Shown one piece after another: positions 1-10,635 of a DNA stretch of 64,000 nucleotides. The DNA is from Bartonella sp. DB5-6 (lineage in GTDB: Bacteria > Pseudomonadota > Alphaproteobacteria > Rhizobiales > Rhizobiaceae): positions 62,001 through 126,000 of the forward strand of contig NZ_JH725115.1 of the NCBI RefSeq assembly GCF_000278115.1, written 5' to 3'. Positions within the stretch are counted from its first letter, which is position 1. Each line of letters starts with the position of its first letter. A program made the position numbers and the translations under genes. A model generated the notes under the pieces. That model was not told where the DNA came from and made no database searches. It saw only the letters and a program-made list of their open reading frames with translations.

Positions 1-1480
1 GCCCTAAAACAGAAACAACAGCATTATCCAAAATAGTCCCTATCGTTAAATTAGGAAAAATACCAACTGCCAAACAAATAAACACCAAAAGTTCCATAGG
101 TAAACGCATAAAACGCGGTGGTTCATGAGGAGTTTTCGGTAAACTAATAGGTTTGGGTCCTAAAAAGACACCATGAATAAAACGTATAGAGTAGGTCACA
201 CTAAACAGACTAGCCAGTGTTGCTACATAAGGTGCAATCCAATCAAGCCATGACTCCATATGCGTTTCAACCGCTTCAGCAAAAAACATCTCTTTCGATA
301 AAAAACCATTCAATAAAGGAACCCCCGCCATCGCTGCACTCGCGACTAAAGCAAGAGTTGCAGTAATAGGCATAGAGCGATAAAGACCTGTCAGCTTACG
401 CATATCACGTGTTCCCGTCTCATGATCAATAATGCCAGCGGCCATAAATAAAGAAGCTTTAAAAGTAGCATGATTGGCCATATGAAAAATCGCCGCAACA
501 CATGCAAGTGGGCTAGCAAGACTTAAAAGCGTGGTAATCAATCCAAGATGGCTAATCGTTGAGTAAGCAAGCAACCCTTTTAAATCTTGCTGAAACATGG
601 AAAAATAGGCTCCAAGCAAAAGTGTTGAGAGACCTGAAAAGCCAACCAGCCAAAACCAAGATTCTGTCCCAGAAAGCACCGGCCATAACCGAACAAGCAA
701 AAATAATCCTGCTTTAACCATTGTTGCCGAATGCAAATAAGACGATACAGGCGTTGGAGCAGCCATCGCATTAGGCAACCAAAAATGGAACGGAAACTGC
801 GCACTTTTTGTTAACCCTCCCAGTAAAATACAAATAAGAACAGGATTATAAAGAGGACTTGATCGGATCATATCGCCCGACTGCAATACCTTATCCAAAT
901 CAAAACTGCCAACGATATTGCCAATCAGTAAAACTCCAATAAAAAGGGCAAAACCACCAAAGCCTGTAATCGTTAAAGCCATACGAGCACCTTCACGTGC
1001 ACTCGCGTTATGATACCAATACCCGATCAACAAAAAGGAAAAAATACTAGTAAGTTCCCAAAAAACAACCAAAAAGATAAGATTGCCTGATAAGACTATT
1101 CCTGTCATCGACCCCATAAAGGCCAGAAAAAAAGAAAAAAACCGCGGTACAGAATCTGCTGGATCCATATAATAACGCGCATAAACAACAACAAGCAGTC
1201 CAATTCCTGTAATGAGCAAGCAAAAAAGCCACGATAGACCATCCATACGGAGAATCAAATCACTTCCCGATTCTGGAAGCCAAGAAATATCTAAACGCAC
1301 TACACGATTTCCGCGAACTGCAGAATAAAGCATTATTGTAAAAAGAAAACTGAAAAGCGCAATGGCTCCCGCAAACCACGCTTCATTATTTTTTGCTGTC
1401 GAACGAAAAAATCCAATAACAGCACTTCCACAAAAGGGAAGCAAAACGAGCAATATCAACATTGCTTCCCGTGTTGTCAT
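1..1480 (-). CDS. mrpA: Monovalent cation/H+ antiporter subunit A (MrpA/MnhA/PhaA type), N-terminal part, truncated by window edge
   Basis: The reading frame opens with MTTREAMLILLVLLPF at 1480 and runs open to the window edge (493 codons). It is a polytopic inner-membrane protein of the NADH-quinone oxidoreductase-like antiporter family. Visible family signatures are the membrane glutamate in VVFWELTSIFSF, the lysine region GGLTKSAQFPFHFWLP, and the MrpA-type segment PTPVSSYLHSATMVKAG. In this family subunit A is a core channel of a seven-subunit Na+(K+)/H+ antiporter for pH and salt homeostasis. A GGAG Shine-Dalgarno about 10 nt before the ATG supports the start. The expected partner genes lie beyond the window. 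MrpD is the main alternative, but the PTPVSSYLHSAT segment favours subunit A. The rhizobial name would be phaA. Confidence 0.88.
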   Translation of the reverse strand, partial: MTTREAMLILLVLLPFCGSAVIGFFRSTAKNNEAWFAGAIALFSFLFTIMLYSAVRGNRVVRLDISWLPESGSDLILRMDGLSWLFCLLITGIGLLVVVYARYYMDPADSVPRFFSFFLAFMGSMTGIVLSGNLIFLVVFWELTSIFSFLLIGYWYHNASAREGARMALTITGFGGFALFIGVLLIGNIVGSFDLDKVLQSGDMIRSSPLYNPVLICILLGGLTKSAQFPFHFWLPNAMAAPTPVSSYLHSATMVKAGLFLLVRLWPVLSGTESWFWLVGFSGLSTLLLGAYFSMFQQDLKGLLAYSTISHLGLITTLLSLASPLACVAAIFHMANHATFKASLFMAAGIIDHETGTRDMRKLTGLYRSMPITATLALVASAAMAGVPLLNGFLSKEMFFAEAVETHMESWLDWIAPYVATLASLFSVTYSIRFIHGVFLGPKPISLPKTPHEPPRFMRLPMELLVFICLAVGIFPNLTIGTILDNAVVSVLG

Positions 1481-1712
1481 TCTTTAAGCTCCATCCTGCC
1501 CTTAACATTTTGTCATCGACAAAATAAAATTTACATTATCCCCCATCCCACACTTAATGATAATAAGATTTAATAAAACTTAAAAGCATTTAAAATTTAA
1601 AAAAACTGCCGCCGCATGAAAAAAACAACACAGCGTAATTCCCCCTTTATTTTAAGAGCAGTAACGAACACGGCAAGATACTTATAACTATTTTTTTTAC
1701 ATTTAATAATTT

Positions 1713-2201
1713 TTATCCTTTAAAAAAGCGCGAAAGACACTGCTTACGAGGACCATGAAAAGGCTGATAGCTATTATCATCTTTATTGTAAGAACGATAA
1801 CGCGTACGACAAGATTCGATATGTTGTTTAAGCCACCCTAGCTCTTTTTTCTCTAAAAAAGAGATTAAAAACATCCTTTTCGCATCTGATGTAACCTTTA
1901 ATGGCGGCCATTTTGTGTTTAGCTGTGGTGCTGTAACAAAGGCTGCTTCAGGATACCACCAATTATCTCTATATTTAACATAACCACGTCGATAATTATG
2001 GTACCCCTTAAAACCATTAAGTTCTCTACGCCCTGTAAAAATTAAAGGCACCGAACTTTCTTGAATAAAAGTTTGAGGCACCACTTTGACTTTAGCATTA
2101 CTTTTATTTTGCAATAAATCAACGATATTGGTTGTTACAATGAAAAGACTTCCAACAAATACAAAAGCTAAAACATAATATAATTTTTTTGTCATACACA
2201 T
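1713..2201 (-). CDS. BA14K-like secreted or membrane-anchored small protein
   Basis: The product has 162 residues with an N-terminal hydrophobic stretch (residues about 6-26) that could be a signal peptide or anchor. The centre holds an aromatic/Tyr-Arg-rich block (GYHNYRRGYVKYRDNWWYPEAAF). The C-terminus, CRTRYRSYNKDDNSYQPF followed by GPRKQC, matches the BA14K motif known from the Brucella 14-kDa immunoreactive lectin-like protein and many Rhizobiales proteins. A downstream ATG at 2195 is an equally possible start. The gene stands alone, divergent from nspC. Its function is unknown; BA14K proteins are envelope-associated and often immunogenic. Confidence 0.72.
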   Translation of the reverse strand: MCMTKKLYYVLAFVFVGSLFIVTTNIVDLLQNKSNAKVKVVPQTFIQESSVPLIFTGRRELNGFKGYHNYRRGYVKYRDNWWYPEAAFVTAPQLNTKWPPLKVTSDAKRMFLISFLEKKELGWLKQHIESCRTRYRSYNKDDNSYQPFHGPRKQCLSRFFKG

Positions 2202-2296
2202 AACGCAAGTCTCAAAACAACAAAAACAAAACTCAGTTACAGAAAACCTCTCTATTGCTAGACAAAAACAGATTCTTTTTTTAAAACTGCTTTTTC

Positions 2297-2325
2297 TTGA
2301 GATATTCTGTTACTCTTTGTACTAA
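2297..2325 (+). promoter_or_regulatory. Candidate sigma-70-type promoter for the nspC operon
   Basis: TTGAGA (2297-2302) and TACTAA (2320-2325) are separated by 17 nt. They lie about 50 nt upstream of the nspC ATG in the 171-bp divergent spacer. This is a consensus-like match only, with no functional evidence. Confidence 0.4.
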
Positions 2326-2372
2326 ACGTTAATCCTAGCAATAAGATCCCTTCAAAAGAGAATGGATAAACA

Positions 2373-3470
2373 ATGATTAAAACTCCCTATTATCTTATAG
2401 ATAAATCTAAGCTCATAAAAAATATGGAAATTATCACTCGTTTACGCAAAATGTCTGGAGCAAAAATTTTGCTTGCTTTGAAATGTTTTGCCACATGGAG
2501 TGTTTTTGATTTAATGTCTGAGTTTATGGATGGAACCACATCATCCTCTCTTTATGAATTGCATTTAGGAAGAGAAAAATTTGGCAAAGAAACTCATGCC
2601 TATTCGGTCGCCTGGGCAGATGATGAAATTGATGAAGCCTGTAGCTACGCAGATAAAATCATCTTTAATTCAATCCAACAACTTCAACGTTTTGCCAACG
2701 CCACAAAAAACATTCAACGAGGCTTAAGGTTAAATCCAGGCATCAGCGCATCAAATTTTGATCTTGCCAATCCCTCTCGTCCTTTTAGTCGTTTGGGCGA
2801 AACGAACCAAAGCGCTATTAAAGAGGTCTTACCTCTCATCAATGGCTTGATGATCCACAACAACTGTGAAAATGCTGATTTTAATCTTTTCAACCAAATG
2901 CTGAGTCACATGGAAGAAAAATTTGCAGAACTCTTTACCGCGGCTGACTGGATAAGCCTAGGTGGTGGAATTCATTTTACAGCTGAAAATTACCCGTTGG
3001 AAGCTTTTGCAGAACGCTTAAAACGTTTTTCAAAAACCCACGATGTCACCATTTTTCTGGAACCAGGAGAGGCTGCTATTACCAAAAGCACCACATTAGA
3101 AGTTAGTGTTCTTGATACATTATATAATGAAAAGAATCTCGCTATCGTTGATAGCTCAATTGAAGCCCATATGCTTGATCTTCTTATTTACCGCGAAAAT
3201 GCAAAATTAGAACCTAATCAAGGACCTCACGAAATTATGGTATGCGGAAAATCCTGTCTCGCTGGTGATATTTTTGGAACATTTCGGTTCCCTGAACCTC
3301 TTAAAATAGGTGATAGATTGTCTTTTCAAGACGCTGCAGGTTATACAATGGTCAAGAAAAACTGGTTCAATGGCGTTGCAATGCCCGCAATTGTCATCAA
3401 AGAATTTGATGGAACGCTAACAATTCAACGCCAATTCAGCTATAGTGATTACCAAAAGAGCCTTTCGTAA
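2373..3470 (+). CDS. nspC: Carboxynorspermidine/carboxyspermidine decarboxylase
   Basis: 365 residues, the usual family length. It is a fold-III PLP enzyme (alanine racemase/ornithine decarboxylase-like) that decarboxylates carboxyspermidine or carboxynorspermidine in the aspartate-semialdehyde-dependent polyamine route. The PLP-binding lysine is expected at K37 in ILLALKCFATW. Other family segments seen are HNNCEN (about residue 168), SLGGGIHFT (about 204), FLEPGEA (about 238) and the C-terminal VCGKSCLAGD with the catalytic-type cysteine. It lies 59 bp upstream of the partner dehydrogenase gene and is almost certainly co-transcribed with it. In Alphaproteobacteria this pair usually makes spermidine from putrescine, which I infer rather than see. 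Confidence 0.93.
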   Translation: MIKTPYYLIDKSKLIKNMEIITRLRKMSGAKILLALKCFATWSVFDLMSEFMDGTTSSSLYELHLGREKFGKETHAYSVAWADDEIDEACSYADKIIFNSIQQLQRFANATKNIQRGLRLNPGISASNFDLANPSRPFSRLGETNQSAIKEVLPLINGLMIHNNCENADFNLFNQMLSHMEEKFAELFTAADWISLGGGIHFTAENYPLEAFAERLKRFSKTHDVTIFLEPGEAAITKSTTLEVSVLDTLYNEKNLAIVDSSIEAHMLDLLIYRENAKLEPNQGPHEIMVCGKSCLAGDIFGTFRFPEPLKIGDRLSFQDAAGYTMVKKNWFNGVAMPAIVIKEFDGTLTIQRQFSYSDYQKSLS

Positions 3471-3529
3471 CCGAATACCATATAACAAAACCATCATGCG
3501 ACAATATTAATTAAGGAGAAAAACCCAAA

Positions 3530-4768
3530 ATGAAGAAAAATGTCCTCATTATTGGTGCTGGAGGCGTTGCACAAGTAGTTGCGCATAAATGTGCCCAAAA
3601 CAACGATATTCTCGGCGATATACATATCGCTTCACGAACGTTCAAAAAATGTGAAGCCATCATTACTTCTATTAAAGAAAAAAACGCACTGAAAGAACAA
3701 GGCATTCTTATGGGCCACATGCTCAATGCAATGAATATAGAAGAAACTGTAAAACTCATAAAAAAAATCAAATGTGAAATTGTCATCAATGTTGGATCAG
3801 CCTTTCTTAATATGTCAGTTCTTTCAGCTTGCATCGAAACCAAATGCGCCTATATTGATACCGCAATTCACGAAGATCCCCTTAAAATTTGTGAAACACC
3901 TCCTTGGTATGGCAATTATGAATGGCCCCGTCGTCAAGAATGTGAAAAAGCTGGTATAACTGCTATTTTAGGAGCCGGCTTCGATCCAGGCGTTGTGAAT
4001 GCTTATGCAGCGCTAGCGCATAAATGTTATTTTGATAAAATCACAGATATCGATATTATTGATATTAATGCTGGAGATCATGGACGTTGGTTTGCCACAA
4101 ATTTTGATCCAGAAATTAATTTTCGAGAATTTACAGGGCAAGTATGGTCATGGCAAAATAAAAAATGGGTTTCCAATAAAATGTTTGAAGTCAGCCATGA
4201 ATGGAATCTTCCCATTGTTGGAAAACAAAAAGCTTACATGACTGGACATGATGAGATTCATTCATTATCCAAAAATCTCGATGTGGAAAATGTCCGTTTC
4301 TGGATGGGATTTGGTGAACGTTATATCACTGTTTTTACAGTTCTAAAAAATCTTGGACTTTTATCCGAACAACCTATTAAAACAGCGGAAGGTCAAGAAG
4401 TCGTCCCCTTAAAAGTCGTGAAAGCTGTCTTACCCGATCCCGCCTCTTTAGCACCGAATTACACAGGAAAAACCTGTATTGGAGATCTTATTAAAGGTGA
4501 AAAAGATGGAAAATCAAGAGAGATTTTCATCTATAATATAGCCGATCACAAACAAGCTTTTAACGAAACTGGTGCCCAAGGCATTTCTTACACAGCTGGT
4601 GTACCAGCCGCAGCCGCCGCTCTTCTTATTGCCACCGACGAATGGGATATTAAAACCATGGTCAATGTAGAAGAGTTACCACCACATCCCTTTCTCAAAC
4701 ATCTCGATCATATGGGGCTTTCCACTTGGATACGAGAACAACAAGAAGAAACAAAATTACAATTTTAA
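3530..4768 (+). CDS. Carboxynorspermidine/carboxyspermidine synthase (saccharopine dehydrogenase family)
   Basis: 412 residues. The N-terminal Rossmann motif VLIIGAGGVAQVVAHK (residues 5-20) and the overall saccharopine-dehydrogenase-like sequence fit carboxyspermidine dehydrogenase (CASDH). That enzyme condenses aspartate semialdehyde with a diamine, using NADPH. A strong Shine-Dalgarno AAGGAG sits 11 nt before the ATG. The gene directly follows nspC, which supplies the next step, so the pair forms a complete carboxyspermidine branch. Many databases label such proteins saccharopine dehydrogenase (lys1). The neighbour argues strongly against a lysine role. Confidence 0.9.
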   Translation: MKKNVLIIGAGGVAQVVAHKCAQNNDILGDIHIASRTFKKCEAIITSIKEKNALKEQGILMGHMLNAMNIEETVKLIKKIKCEIVINVGSAFLNMSVLSACIETKCAYIDTAIHEDPLKICETPPWYGNYEWPRRQECEKAGITAILGAGFDPGVVNAYAALAHKCYFDKITDIDIIDINAGDHGRWFATNFDPEINFREFTGQVWSWQNKKWVSNKMFEVSHEWNLPIVGKQKAYMTGHDEIHSLSKNLDVENVRFWMGFGERYITVFTVLKNLGLLSEQPIKTAEGQEVVPLKVVKAVLPDPASLAPNYTGKTCIGDLIKGEKDGKSREIFIYNIADHKQAFNETGAQGISYTAGVPAAAAALLIATDEWDIKTMVNVEELPPHPFLKHLDHMGLSTWIREQQEETKLQF

Positions 4769-4795
4769 GACTTTACATACCAATAATGAATACAG

Positions 4796-4826
4796 AAAAA
4801 CCGCCATTAAAAAGGGCGGTTTTTTT
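4796..4826. terminator. Bidirectional intrinsic terminator between the nspC operon and lpd
   Basis: A perfect 10-bp stem (AAAAACCGCC at 4796-4805 with GGCGGTTTTT at 4815-4824) has a 9-nt loop and is followed by a T run on the plus strand. The flanking A run gives a T run on the minus strand, so it can serve both convergent operons. Confidence 0.88.
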
Positions 4827-4896
4827 AATACACAATCCATTAAGCCGAAAAAATAAAAACTCTCCCTCTGCTTCTTCAAAAGCGTCATGGAGCTTA

Positions 4897-6303
4897 TTAG
4901 ATATGAAGTGGTTTAGCAAATGTCGCTAAAGCTGCTTCCCGCACTGCTTCCGATAAAGTAGGATGCGCATGACAACAACGCCCAAGATCTTCTGATGAAC
5001 CACCAAATTCCATTAAAATTGTAATTTCATGGATCATTTCACCAGCACCAAACCCAAGAATATGCCCACCCAAAACCCGATCTGTCTTTTTATCAGCAAG
5101 GATTTTAACAAACCCATCACTCTTTTGCATCGCACGTGCACGACCATTAGCCATAAAGGGAAATTTGCCAACATTATACTCAATACCGGCAGCTTTAAGT
5201 TCTTCTTCTGTTTTTCCTACACTGGCAATCTCTGGCTGTGTATAAACAACACTAGGAATGACATCAAAATTAACATGTCCCTTTTGACCTGCCAAAATTT
5301 CTGCAACAGCAACACCTTCTTCCTCAGCTTTATGCGCTAACATTGGTCCTTTAACGACATCACCAATCGCATAAATTCCTGGAATACTGGTCTGCCAATG
5401 CGCATCAATAGCAATAAAGCCGCGTTCATCCAACTGAACACCCGCCTCTCCCAAACCAAGACCTTCCGTATACGGAGAACGTCCAGTAGCAATGAGCACA
5501 ACATCAGCTTCTAAAGTTTCAGCTTCACCACCTTTGACAACTTCAAAGGTTACTTGAGCGGTTACACCAGATTGCGTAATAGCCGTTACTTTTGCACCAG
5601 TCTTATACTCAATACCCTGTTTTTCCATTAATTTTTGAAATTGTCGTGAAACCTCTCCATCCATTGATCCTAAAACTTTATTAAGATATTCAATAACGGT
5701 GACTTTAGCCCCTAAACGACTCCAAACCGAACCAAGTTCTGAACCAATAACACCTGCTCCAATAACAATCATGCGCGTTGGGACTTTTTCAAGAGAAAGC
5801 GCTCCCGTAGAAGATACAACGATCTTTTCATCAATTTCAACATTCACCCCTGGAATGCCTGAACTCACTGAACCGGTAGCTATAATAATATTCTTTGTTT
5901 CAATCGTTTGTTTGTTACCATCTTTAGCAACAACTTCAATTTGACCTGCACCTAAAATTTTAGCTGTACCCAAAAAAGTATCAACTTTATTTTTTTTCAT
6001 CAAAAAAGAGACGCCACTCGTATTGGCTGTTACAACAGCTTTTTTATGTGCCATCATCTGTTCAAGATTAAGCTTCGATTTTGCAATAGAAATACCAAGA
6101 GTTTCAAAACCATGCTGCGTTTCAGCAAACACTTCTGACGCATGCAACAACGCTTTAGAAGGAATACAGCCAACATTGAGACATGTACCTCCTAATGTCG
6201 TACGCTTTTCAACAATTGCTGTTTTAAGCCCCAGTTGCGCTGCCTTTATTGCTGCAACATAACCACCTGGTCCCGCTCCAATCACGACCACATCATAAGA
6301 CAT
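4897..6303 (-). CDS. lpdA: Dihydrolipoyl dehydrogenase, E3 of the 2-oxoglutarate dehydrogenase complex
   Basis: 468 residues. The FAD-binding motif VVVIGAGPGGYVAA lies at residues 5-18, the redox-active disulfide GGTCLNVGCIPSKAL uses C41 and C46, the NAD-binding motif VIGAGVIGSELGSVW is near residue 180, and the C-terminal HPTLSEAVREA contains the catalytic His-Glu pair near 447. The enzyme reoxidises dihydrolipoyl groups of E2 with NAD+. It is the last gene of the mdh-sucCDAB-lpd block, 32 bp after sucB. It is therefore most likely the E3 of the 2-oxoglutarate complex, although it may be shared with pyruvate dehydrogenase. Confidence 0.96.
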   Translation of the reverse strand: MSYDVVVIGAGPGGYVAAIKAAQLGLKTAIVEKRTTLGGTCLNVGCIPSKALLHASEVFAETQHGFETLGISIAKSKLNLEQMMAHKKAVVTANTSGVSFLMKKNKVDTFLGTAKILGAGQIEVVAKDGNKQTIETKNIIIATGSVSSGIPGVNVEIDEKIVVSSTGALSLEKVPTRMIVIGAGVIGSELGSVWSRLGAKVTVIEYLNKVLGSMDGEVSRQFQKLMEKQGIEYKTGAKVTAITQSGVTAQVTFEVVKGGEAETLEADVVLIATGRSPYTEGLGLGEAGVQLDERGFIAIDAHWQTSIPGIYAIGDVVKGPMLAHKAEEEGVAVAEILAGQKGHVNFDVIPSVVYTQPEIASVGKTEEELKAAGIEYNVGKFPFMANGRARAMQKSDGFVKILADKKTDRVLGGHILGFGAGEMIHEITILMEFGGSSEDLGRCCHAHPTLSEAVREAALATFAKPLHI

Positions 6304-6335
6304 CCGTTTTTCCTTTCATCCTGAAAACTGTACTT

Positions 6336-7559
6336 TTACAAATCAAGAACAAGGCGTTCCGGATCTTCTAAACTTTCCTTAATACGCACAAGGAAAGTTA
6401 CTGCTTCCTGCCCATCTACAATACGATGATCATAAGAAAGTGCCAAATACATCATGGGGCGAATCACAACTTGTCCCTCAACAACCATTGCTCGTTCTTT
6501 AATCGCATGCATTCCCAAAATACCAGATTGTGGTGCGTTTAAAATTGGCGTCGACATTAACGACCCATAAACCCCTCCATTGGTAATGGTGAAAGTTCCG
6601 CCTTGCATATCAGAAACTGCTAATTTTCCATCACGAGCAAGACGCCCTAAACGACCGATCTCTTTTTCAATCTCTGCAAGTGACATCTGATCCGCATCAC
6701 GAACCACCGGAACGACAAGCCCCTTATCCGTTCCAACAGCAATTCCCGCATTGACATAATTTTTGTAAATAATATCTGTTCCATCAATTTCTGCATTAAC
6801 AGCAGGAAGCTCTTTTAATGCATGGCAAACAGCCTTGGTAAAAAATCCCATAAAGCCAAGCTTAACACCATGTTTCTTTTCAAAAAGATCTTTATAACGC
6901 TTACGCAAATCCATCACTGCAGACATATCAACTTCATTAAATGTGGTTAACATTGCCGCTGTATTCTGTGCATCTTTAAGACGACGCGCAATTGTTTGAC
7001 GCAGTTTCGTCATACGAACCCGCTCTTCCAGCGCTTCTTGAACTGGAGCGATCGAAGATCTAGATTCAGAGCTAGCTGTAGAAACCGCAGAGCTAGATGC
7101 TTTTGTTCCTTGTGCCAACACATTAAGAACATCTTCTTTGAGAACTTGTCCACGTTTTCCAGAACCTGAAACATCACTTTTGGTGATATTATTTTCAGCC
7201 ATCAATTTTGCTGCTGAAGAAGCAGGAGGCATTGTATCATTTGAAAAAGACGGCTCCACCCCAGAGAGAACCTCCGCAACAGGTGTAGCAGAAGGCGAAG
7301 AAGATTGAGAAACACCAGCTACCCCAGCTTCAATTGCCCCTAAAAGCGCATTCACTTCAACAGTATCGCCTTCCTTTGCAATGATTTCAGATAATTTCCC
7401 CGAAACAGGCGAAGGAACCTCAACTGTTACCTTATCAGTTTCTAATTCAACCAAGGGTTCATCCATAACAACGGCTTCGCCAAGTTTTTTAAACCATTTA
7501 CCAATTGTTGCCTCGGTAACCGATTCGCCCAAAGTAGGAACACGGATTTCAGTAGTCAT
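6336..7559 (-). CDS. sucB: 2-oxoglutarate dehydrogenase E2, dihydrolipoyl succinyltransferase
   Basis: 407 residues in three domains. The N-terminal lipoyl domain carries the lipoylated lysine in [14 protein letters not shown] (K43). An Ala/Ser/Pro-rich linker leads to the E3/E1-binding domain ([29 protein letters not shown]). The C-terminal acyltransferase core ends with [16 protein letters not shown], holding the catalytic His and Asp. It transfers succinyl groups to CoA. The gene lies between sucA (32 bp upstream) and lpdA, so all three complex subunits are adjacent. Confidence 0.97.
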   Translation of the reverse strand: MTTEIRVPTLGESVTEATIGKWFKKLGEAVVMDEPLVELETDKVTVEVPSPVSGKLSEIIAKEGDTVEVNALLGAIEAGVAGVSQSSSPSATPVAEVLSGVEPSFSNDTMPPASSAAKLMAENNITKSDVSGSGKRGQVLKEDVLNVLAQGTKASSSAVSTASSESRSSIAPVQEALEERVRMTKLRQTIARRLKDAQNTAAMLTTFNEVDMSAVMDLRKRYKDLFEKKHGVKLGFMGFFTKAVCHALKELPAVNAEIDGTDIIYKNYVNAGIAVGTDKGLVVPVVRDADQMSLAEIEKEIGRLGRLARDGKLAVSDMQGGTFTITNGGVYGSLMSTPILNAPQSGILGMHAIKERAMVVEGQVVIRPMMYLALSYDHRIVDGQEAVTFLVRIKESLEDPERLVLDL

Positions 7560-7591
7560 AATATTTTTCCATACATCAGAGTAGTAATAAA

Positions 7592-10591
7592 TTAAGAACC
7601 TAACGCGTCTTTAAGAAACGCGGCAAGCTGTTCAGCATGTTGTACCATCAATCCCGTAGCCGGCGATGCACTTGCAGAACGCCCTGCATAACGTGCACGT
7701 GAATATCGCGCATTAATATGCGTCAAAACCCATTCTAAATAAGGCTCAATAAATGACCACGCCCCCATGTTCTTCGGTTCTTCTTGGCACCAAATAACTT
7801 CTGCCTGCAAAAAGCGCGATAATACATCCACCAAAGCTTTGGCTGGGAAAGGATAAAGCTGTTCAACGCGAATCAAATAAATATCATCAATGCCCCTTTT
7901 TTCACGCTCTTCATAAAGGTCATAATAAACCTTACCGGTACAAAGAACAACACGGCGAATTTTACTGTCTTTCTGTAATTTAATAACAGAGGTTTTGAGA
8001 CATTCTGCATCATCAAGTAATAAACGATGGAAACTTGTTTCTGGTCCCATTTCATTGAGAAAAGAAACCGCTCGTTTATGGCGCAAAAGAGATTTTGGTG
8101 TCATCAAAATCAACGGCTTACGGAAATCGCGCTTAATTTGCCGACGTAAAATATGAAAATAGTTTGCAGGAGTCGTACAATTAGCAACCTGCATATTATC
8201 TTCTGCACAAAGCTGAAGAAAACGTTCTAAACGTGCTGAAGAATGCTCTGGCCCTTGCCCCTCAAAACCATGAGGCAACAAACACACAAGGCCAGACATA
8301 CGAAGCCACTTACGCTCTGCAGAAGAAATAAACTGATCAAAAATGACCTGTGCCCCATTAGAGAAATCACCAAATTGCGCCTCCCAAAGCGTCAATCCTC
8401 GTGGTTCAGCAAGAGAATACCCATATTCAAAACCAAGAACGGCCTCTTCAGAGAGCATAGAATTGACAACCTCATAAAATGCCTGTCCCTTTTGTAAATT
8501 ATTCAAAGGGATATAACGTGCTTCATTTTCCTGATCGTAAAGAACTGAATGACGTTGTGAAAAAGTTCCACGTTCAACATCCTCACCGGAAAGACGAACT
8601 GGCGCTCCTTCTAAACAGAGAGAACCAAAAGCTAAAGCTTCAGCTGTTGCCCAATCAACACCTTCACCACTTTCAAAAATTTTAGCGCGGTTGTTCAAAA
8701 AACGCTGTATAGTTTTATGCACATGGAAGTCTGCTGGAATCTCAACAAGTTTCTGACCAATTTCTTTTAAGATTTTTAACTCAACACCCGTCGTTCCATT
8801 ATACTGCTCCTCAGCATTATTGGAAGCTTTCAGTCCTGTCCAACTCCCATCAAGCCAATCAGCCTTGTTAGGCTTATAAGAAGCACTCGCTTCCAACTCA
8901 ACTTCAAGTTTATCACGCCATAGATTTTTTTGCTGTTCAATTTCTTCAGCAGCAATCACCCCTTCCGCGATCAACTGATCACCATAAAGTTGAAGGGTTG
9001 TTTTATGATTACGGATAGCCTTATACATAAGTGGTTGTGTAAAAGAAGGCTCATCACCTTCATTATGTCCATAACGGCGGTAACAGAACATATCAATCAC
9101 CACAGGCTTATGGAAAATTTGACGAAACTCTGTCGCTATTTTTGCAACAAAGACAACAGCTTCAGGATCATCACCATTCACATGGAAAATTGGTGCATCA
9201 ATCATTTTTGCTACATCTGATGGATAAGGCGAAGAACGTGAAAAGCGTGGATCAGTTGTAAATCCAATTTGATTATTAATAATGACGTGCAGGGAACCAG
9301 CAACGTTGTAACCTTTAAGACCTGAAAGACCAAAAGTTTCTTGGATAACACCTTGTCCTGCAAAAGCAGCATCACCATGAATAAGCAATGGCAAAACCTT
9401 TGAGCGCTCACTTAAGGAGAGTGCGTCAGTGTATGTAGGACCTACAAGTTGATTTTGTTTAGCACGTGCCTTTCCTATAACAACCGGATCAACAATTTCA
9501 AGGTGAGATGGATTGGCCACAAGCGATAAATGAACTTTTTTACCATCAAATTCAAGATCAGCCGAAGTTCCTAAATGATATTTTACATCACCAGAACCCT
9601 CTACATCATCGGGTTTGTAAGACCCTCCTTTAAATTCATGAAAAATAGCCCGATGTGGTTTCGCAAGAACTTGTGAAAGAACATTTAAACGACCACGGTG
9701 TGCCATTCCTAAAACAACTTCCTGCACCCCCAAAGCACTACCGCATTTAATAATCTGTTCAAGAGCAGGAATCAGAGATTCACCACCGTCAAGTCCAAAA
9801 CGCTTTGTTCCTTTATATTTTGTATCTAAAAACTGCTCGAACCCTTCCGCCTCAATAAGCTTGTTAAGTATAGCTTTCTTGCCTTTCTGTGTAAAAGCAA
9901 TACGCTTATCTGGTCCTTCAATACGTTCTTGAAGCCATGCTTTTTGAGCAGGATCAGAAATATGCATATATTCCACACCAATCGTTGAACAATAGGTACG
10001 ATTAAGGATCTCAAGCATTTGTGGAATAATTGCGTATTCTAACCCTAAAACATGATCAATAAAAATTGGACGCTCATAATCAGAAGGAGTAAAACCGTAA
10101 GCTTCTGGAGAAAGTTCCTTGTAATCCTCAATTTCTTCCGCCAACTGGAGAGGATCAAGCCGTGCACGAAGATGCCCACGTGCGCGAAAAGCACGAATCA
10201 TCATGAGCGCATGAACAGAATCACGCGTTGCTTGAATAATATCTTGTTCGCTAGAGGCTTTTCCTTTTTGCGCAGCACCAGTTGCTGCTTTTTCCTTTAA
10301 TTTATCGCCAATACGCTTTTCAAGAACAGACCAATCACCATCGAGAGCAGAAACTAACTCACCATTTGCTTTTAATGGCCAATGATCACGTTGCCAAGTT
10401 GCTCCTTCTGCATTTTTTAGAACATCTTCCTTATTATCTTGAAGTGTTTCAAAAAAAGCCCTCCACTGTGAATCTACATTAGTGGGATTTTTTTCATATT
10501 CAGCATAAAGCTGATCTATATAGTTCGCATTTCCACCATACAGAAACGACGTTTTTGCAAAAAGACCATTTATTTCGTCCTGCCTTGCCAT
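7592..10591 (-). CDS. sucA: 2-oxoglutarate dehydrogenase E1 component
   Basis: 999 residues, typical for alphaproteobacterial E1o. The N-terminus ([24 protein letters not shown] region) resembles the E2-binding segment of the family. The thiamine-diphosphate region contains [11 protein letters not shown] and the [10 protein letters not shown] and NNQIGFTT motifs. The enzyme decarboxylates 2-oxoglutarate and loads the succinyl group on the E2 lipoyl lysine. The start has a GGAG Shine-Dalgarno about 8 nt upstream. The 157-bp spacer to sucD holds two hairpins (listed separately), suggesting processing or attenuation inside the operon. Confidence 0.97.
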   Translation of the reverse strand: MARQDEINGLFAKTSFLYGGNANYIDQLYAEYEKNPTNVDSQWRAFFETLQDNKEDVLKNAEGATWQRDHWPLKANGELVSALDGDWSVLEKRIGDKLKEKAATGAAQKGKASSEQDIIQATRDSVHALMMIRAFRARGHLRARLDPLQLAEEIEDYKELSPEAYGFTPSDYERPIFIDHVLGLEYAIIPQMLEILNRTYCSTIGVEYMHISDPAQKAWLQERIEGPDKRIAFTQKGKKAILNKLIEAEGFEQFLDTKYKGTKRFGLDGGESLIPALEQIIKCGSALGVQEVVLGMAHRGRLNVLSQVLAKPHRAIFHEFKGGSYKPDDVEGSGDVKYHLGTSADLEFDGKKVHLSLVANPSHLEIVDPVVIGKARAKQNQLVGPTYTDALSLSERSKVLPLLIHGDAAFAGQGVIQETFGLSGLKGYNVAGSLHVIINNQIGFTTDPRFSRSSPYPSDVAKMIDAPIFHVNGDDPEAVVFVAKIATEFRQIFHKPVVIDMFCYRRYGHNEGDEPSFTQPLMYKAIRNHKTTLQLYGDQLIAEGVIAAEEIEQQKNLWRDKLEVELEASASYKPNKADWLDGSWTGLKASNNAEEQYNGTTGVELKILKEIGQKLVEIPADFHVHKTIQRFLNNRAKIFESGEGVDWATAEALAFGSLCLEGAPVRLSGEDVERGTFSQRHSVLYDQENEARYIPLNNLQKGQAFYEVVNSMLSEEAVLGFEYGYSLAEPRGLTLWEAQFGDFSNGAQVIFDQFISSAERKWLRMSGLVCLLPHGFEGQGPEHSSARLERFLQLCAEDNMQVANCTTPANYFHILRRQIKRDFRKPLILMTPKSLLRHKRAVSFLNEMGPETSFHRLLLDDAECLKTSVIKLQKDSKIRRVVLCTGKVYYDLYEEREKRGIDDIYLIRVEQLYPFPAKALVDVLSRFLQAEVIWCQEEPKNMGAWSFIEPYLEWVLTHINARYSRARYAGRSASASPATGLMVQHAEQLAAFLKDALGS

Positions 10592-10635
10592 ACACTTCTC
10601 CGGAACATCTATTCCGTCTCCTTATATCTCTCTTC

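Noticed and set aside
3511-3843. Minus-strand frame opposite the carboxyspermidine synthase gene
   Set aside because: Shadow of a strongly supported gene, with low-complexity composition.
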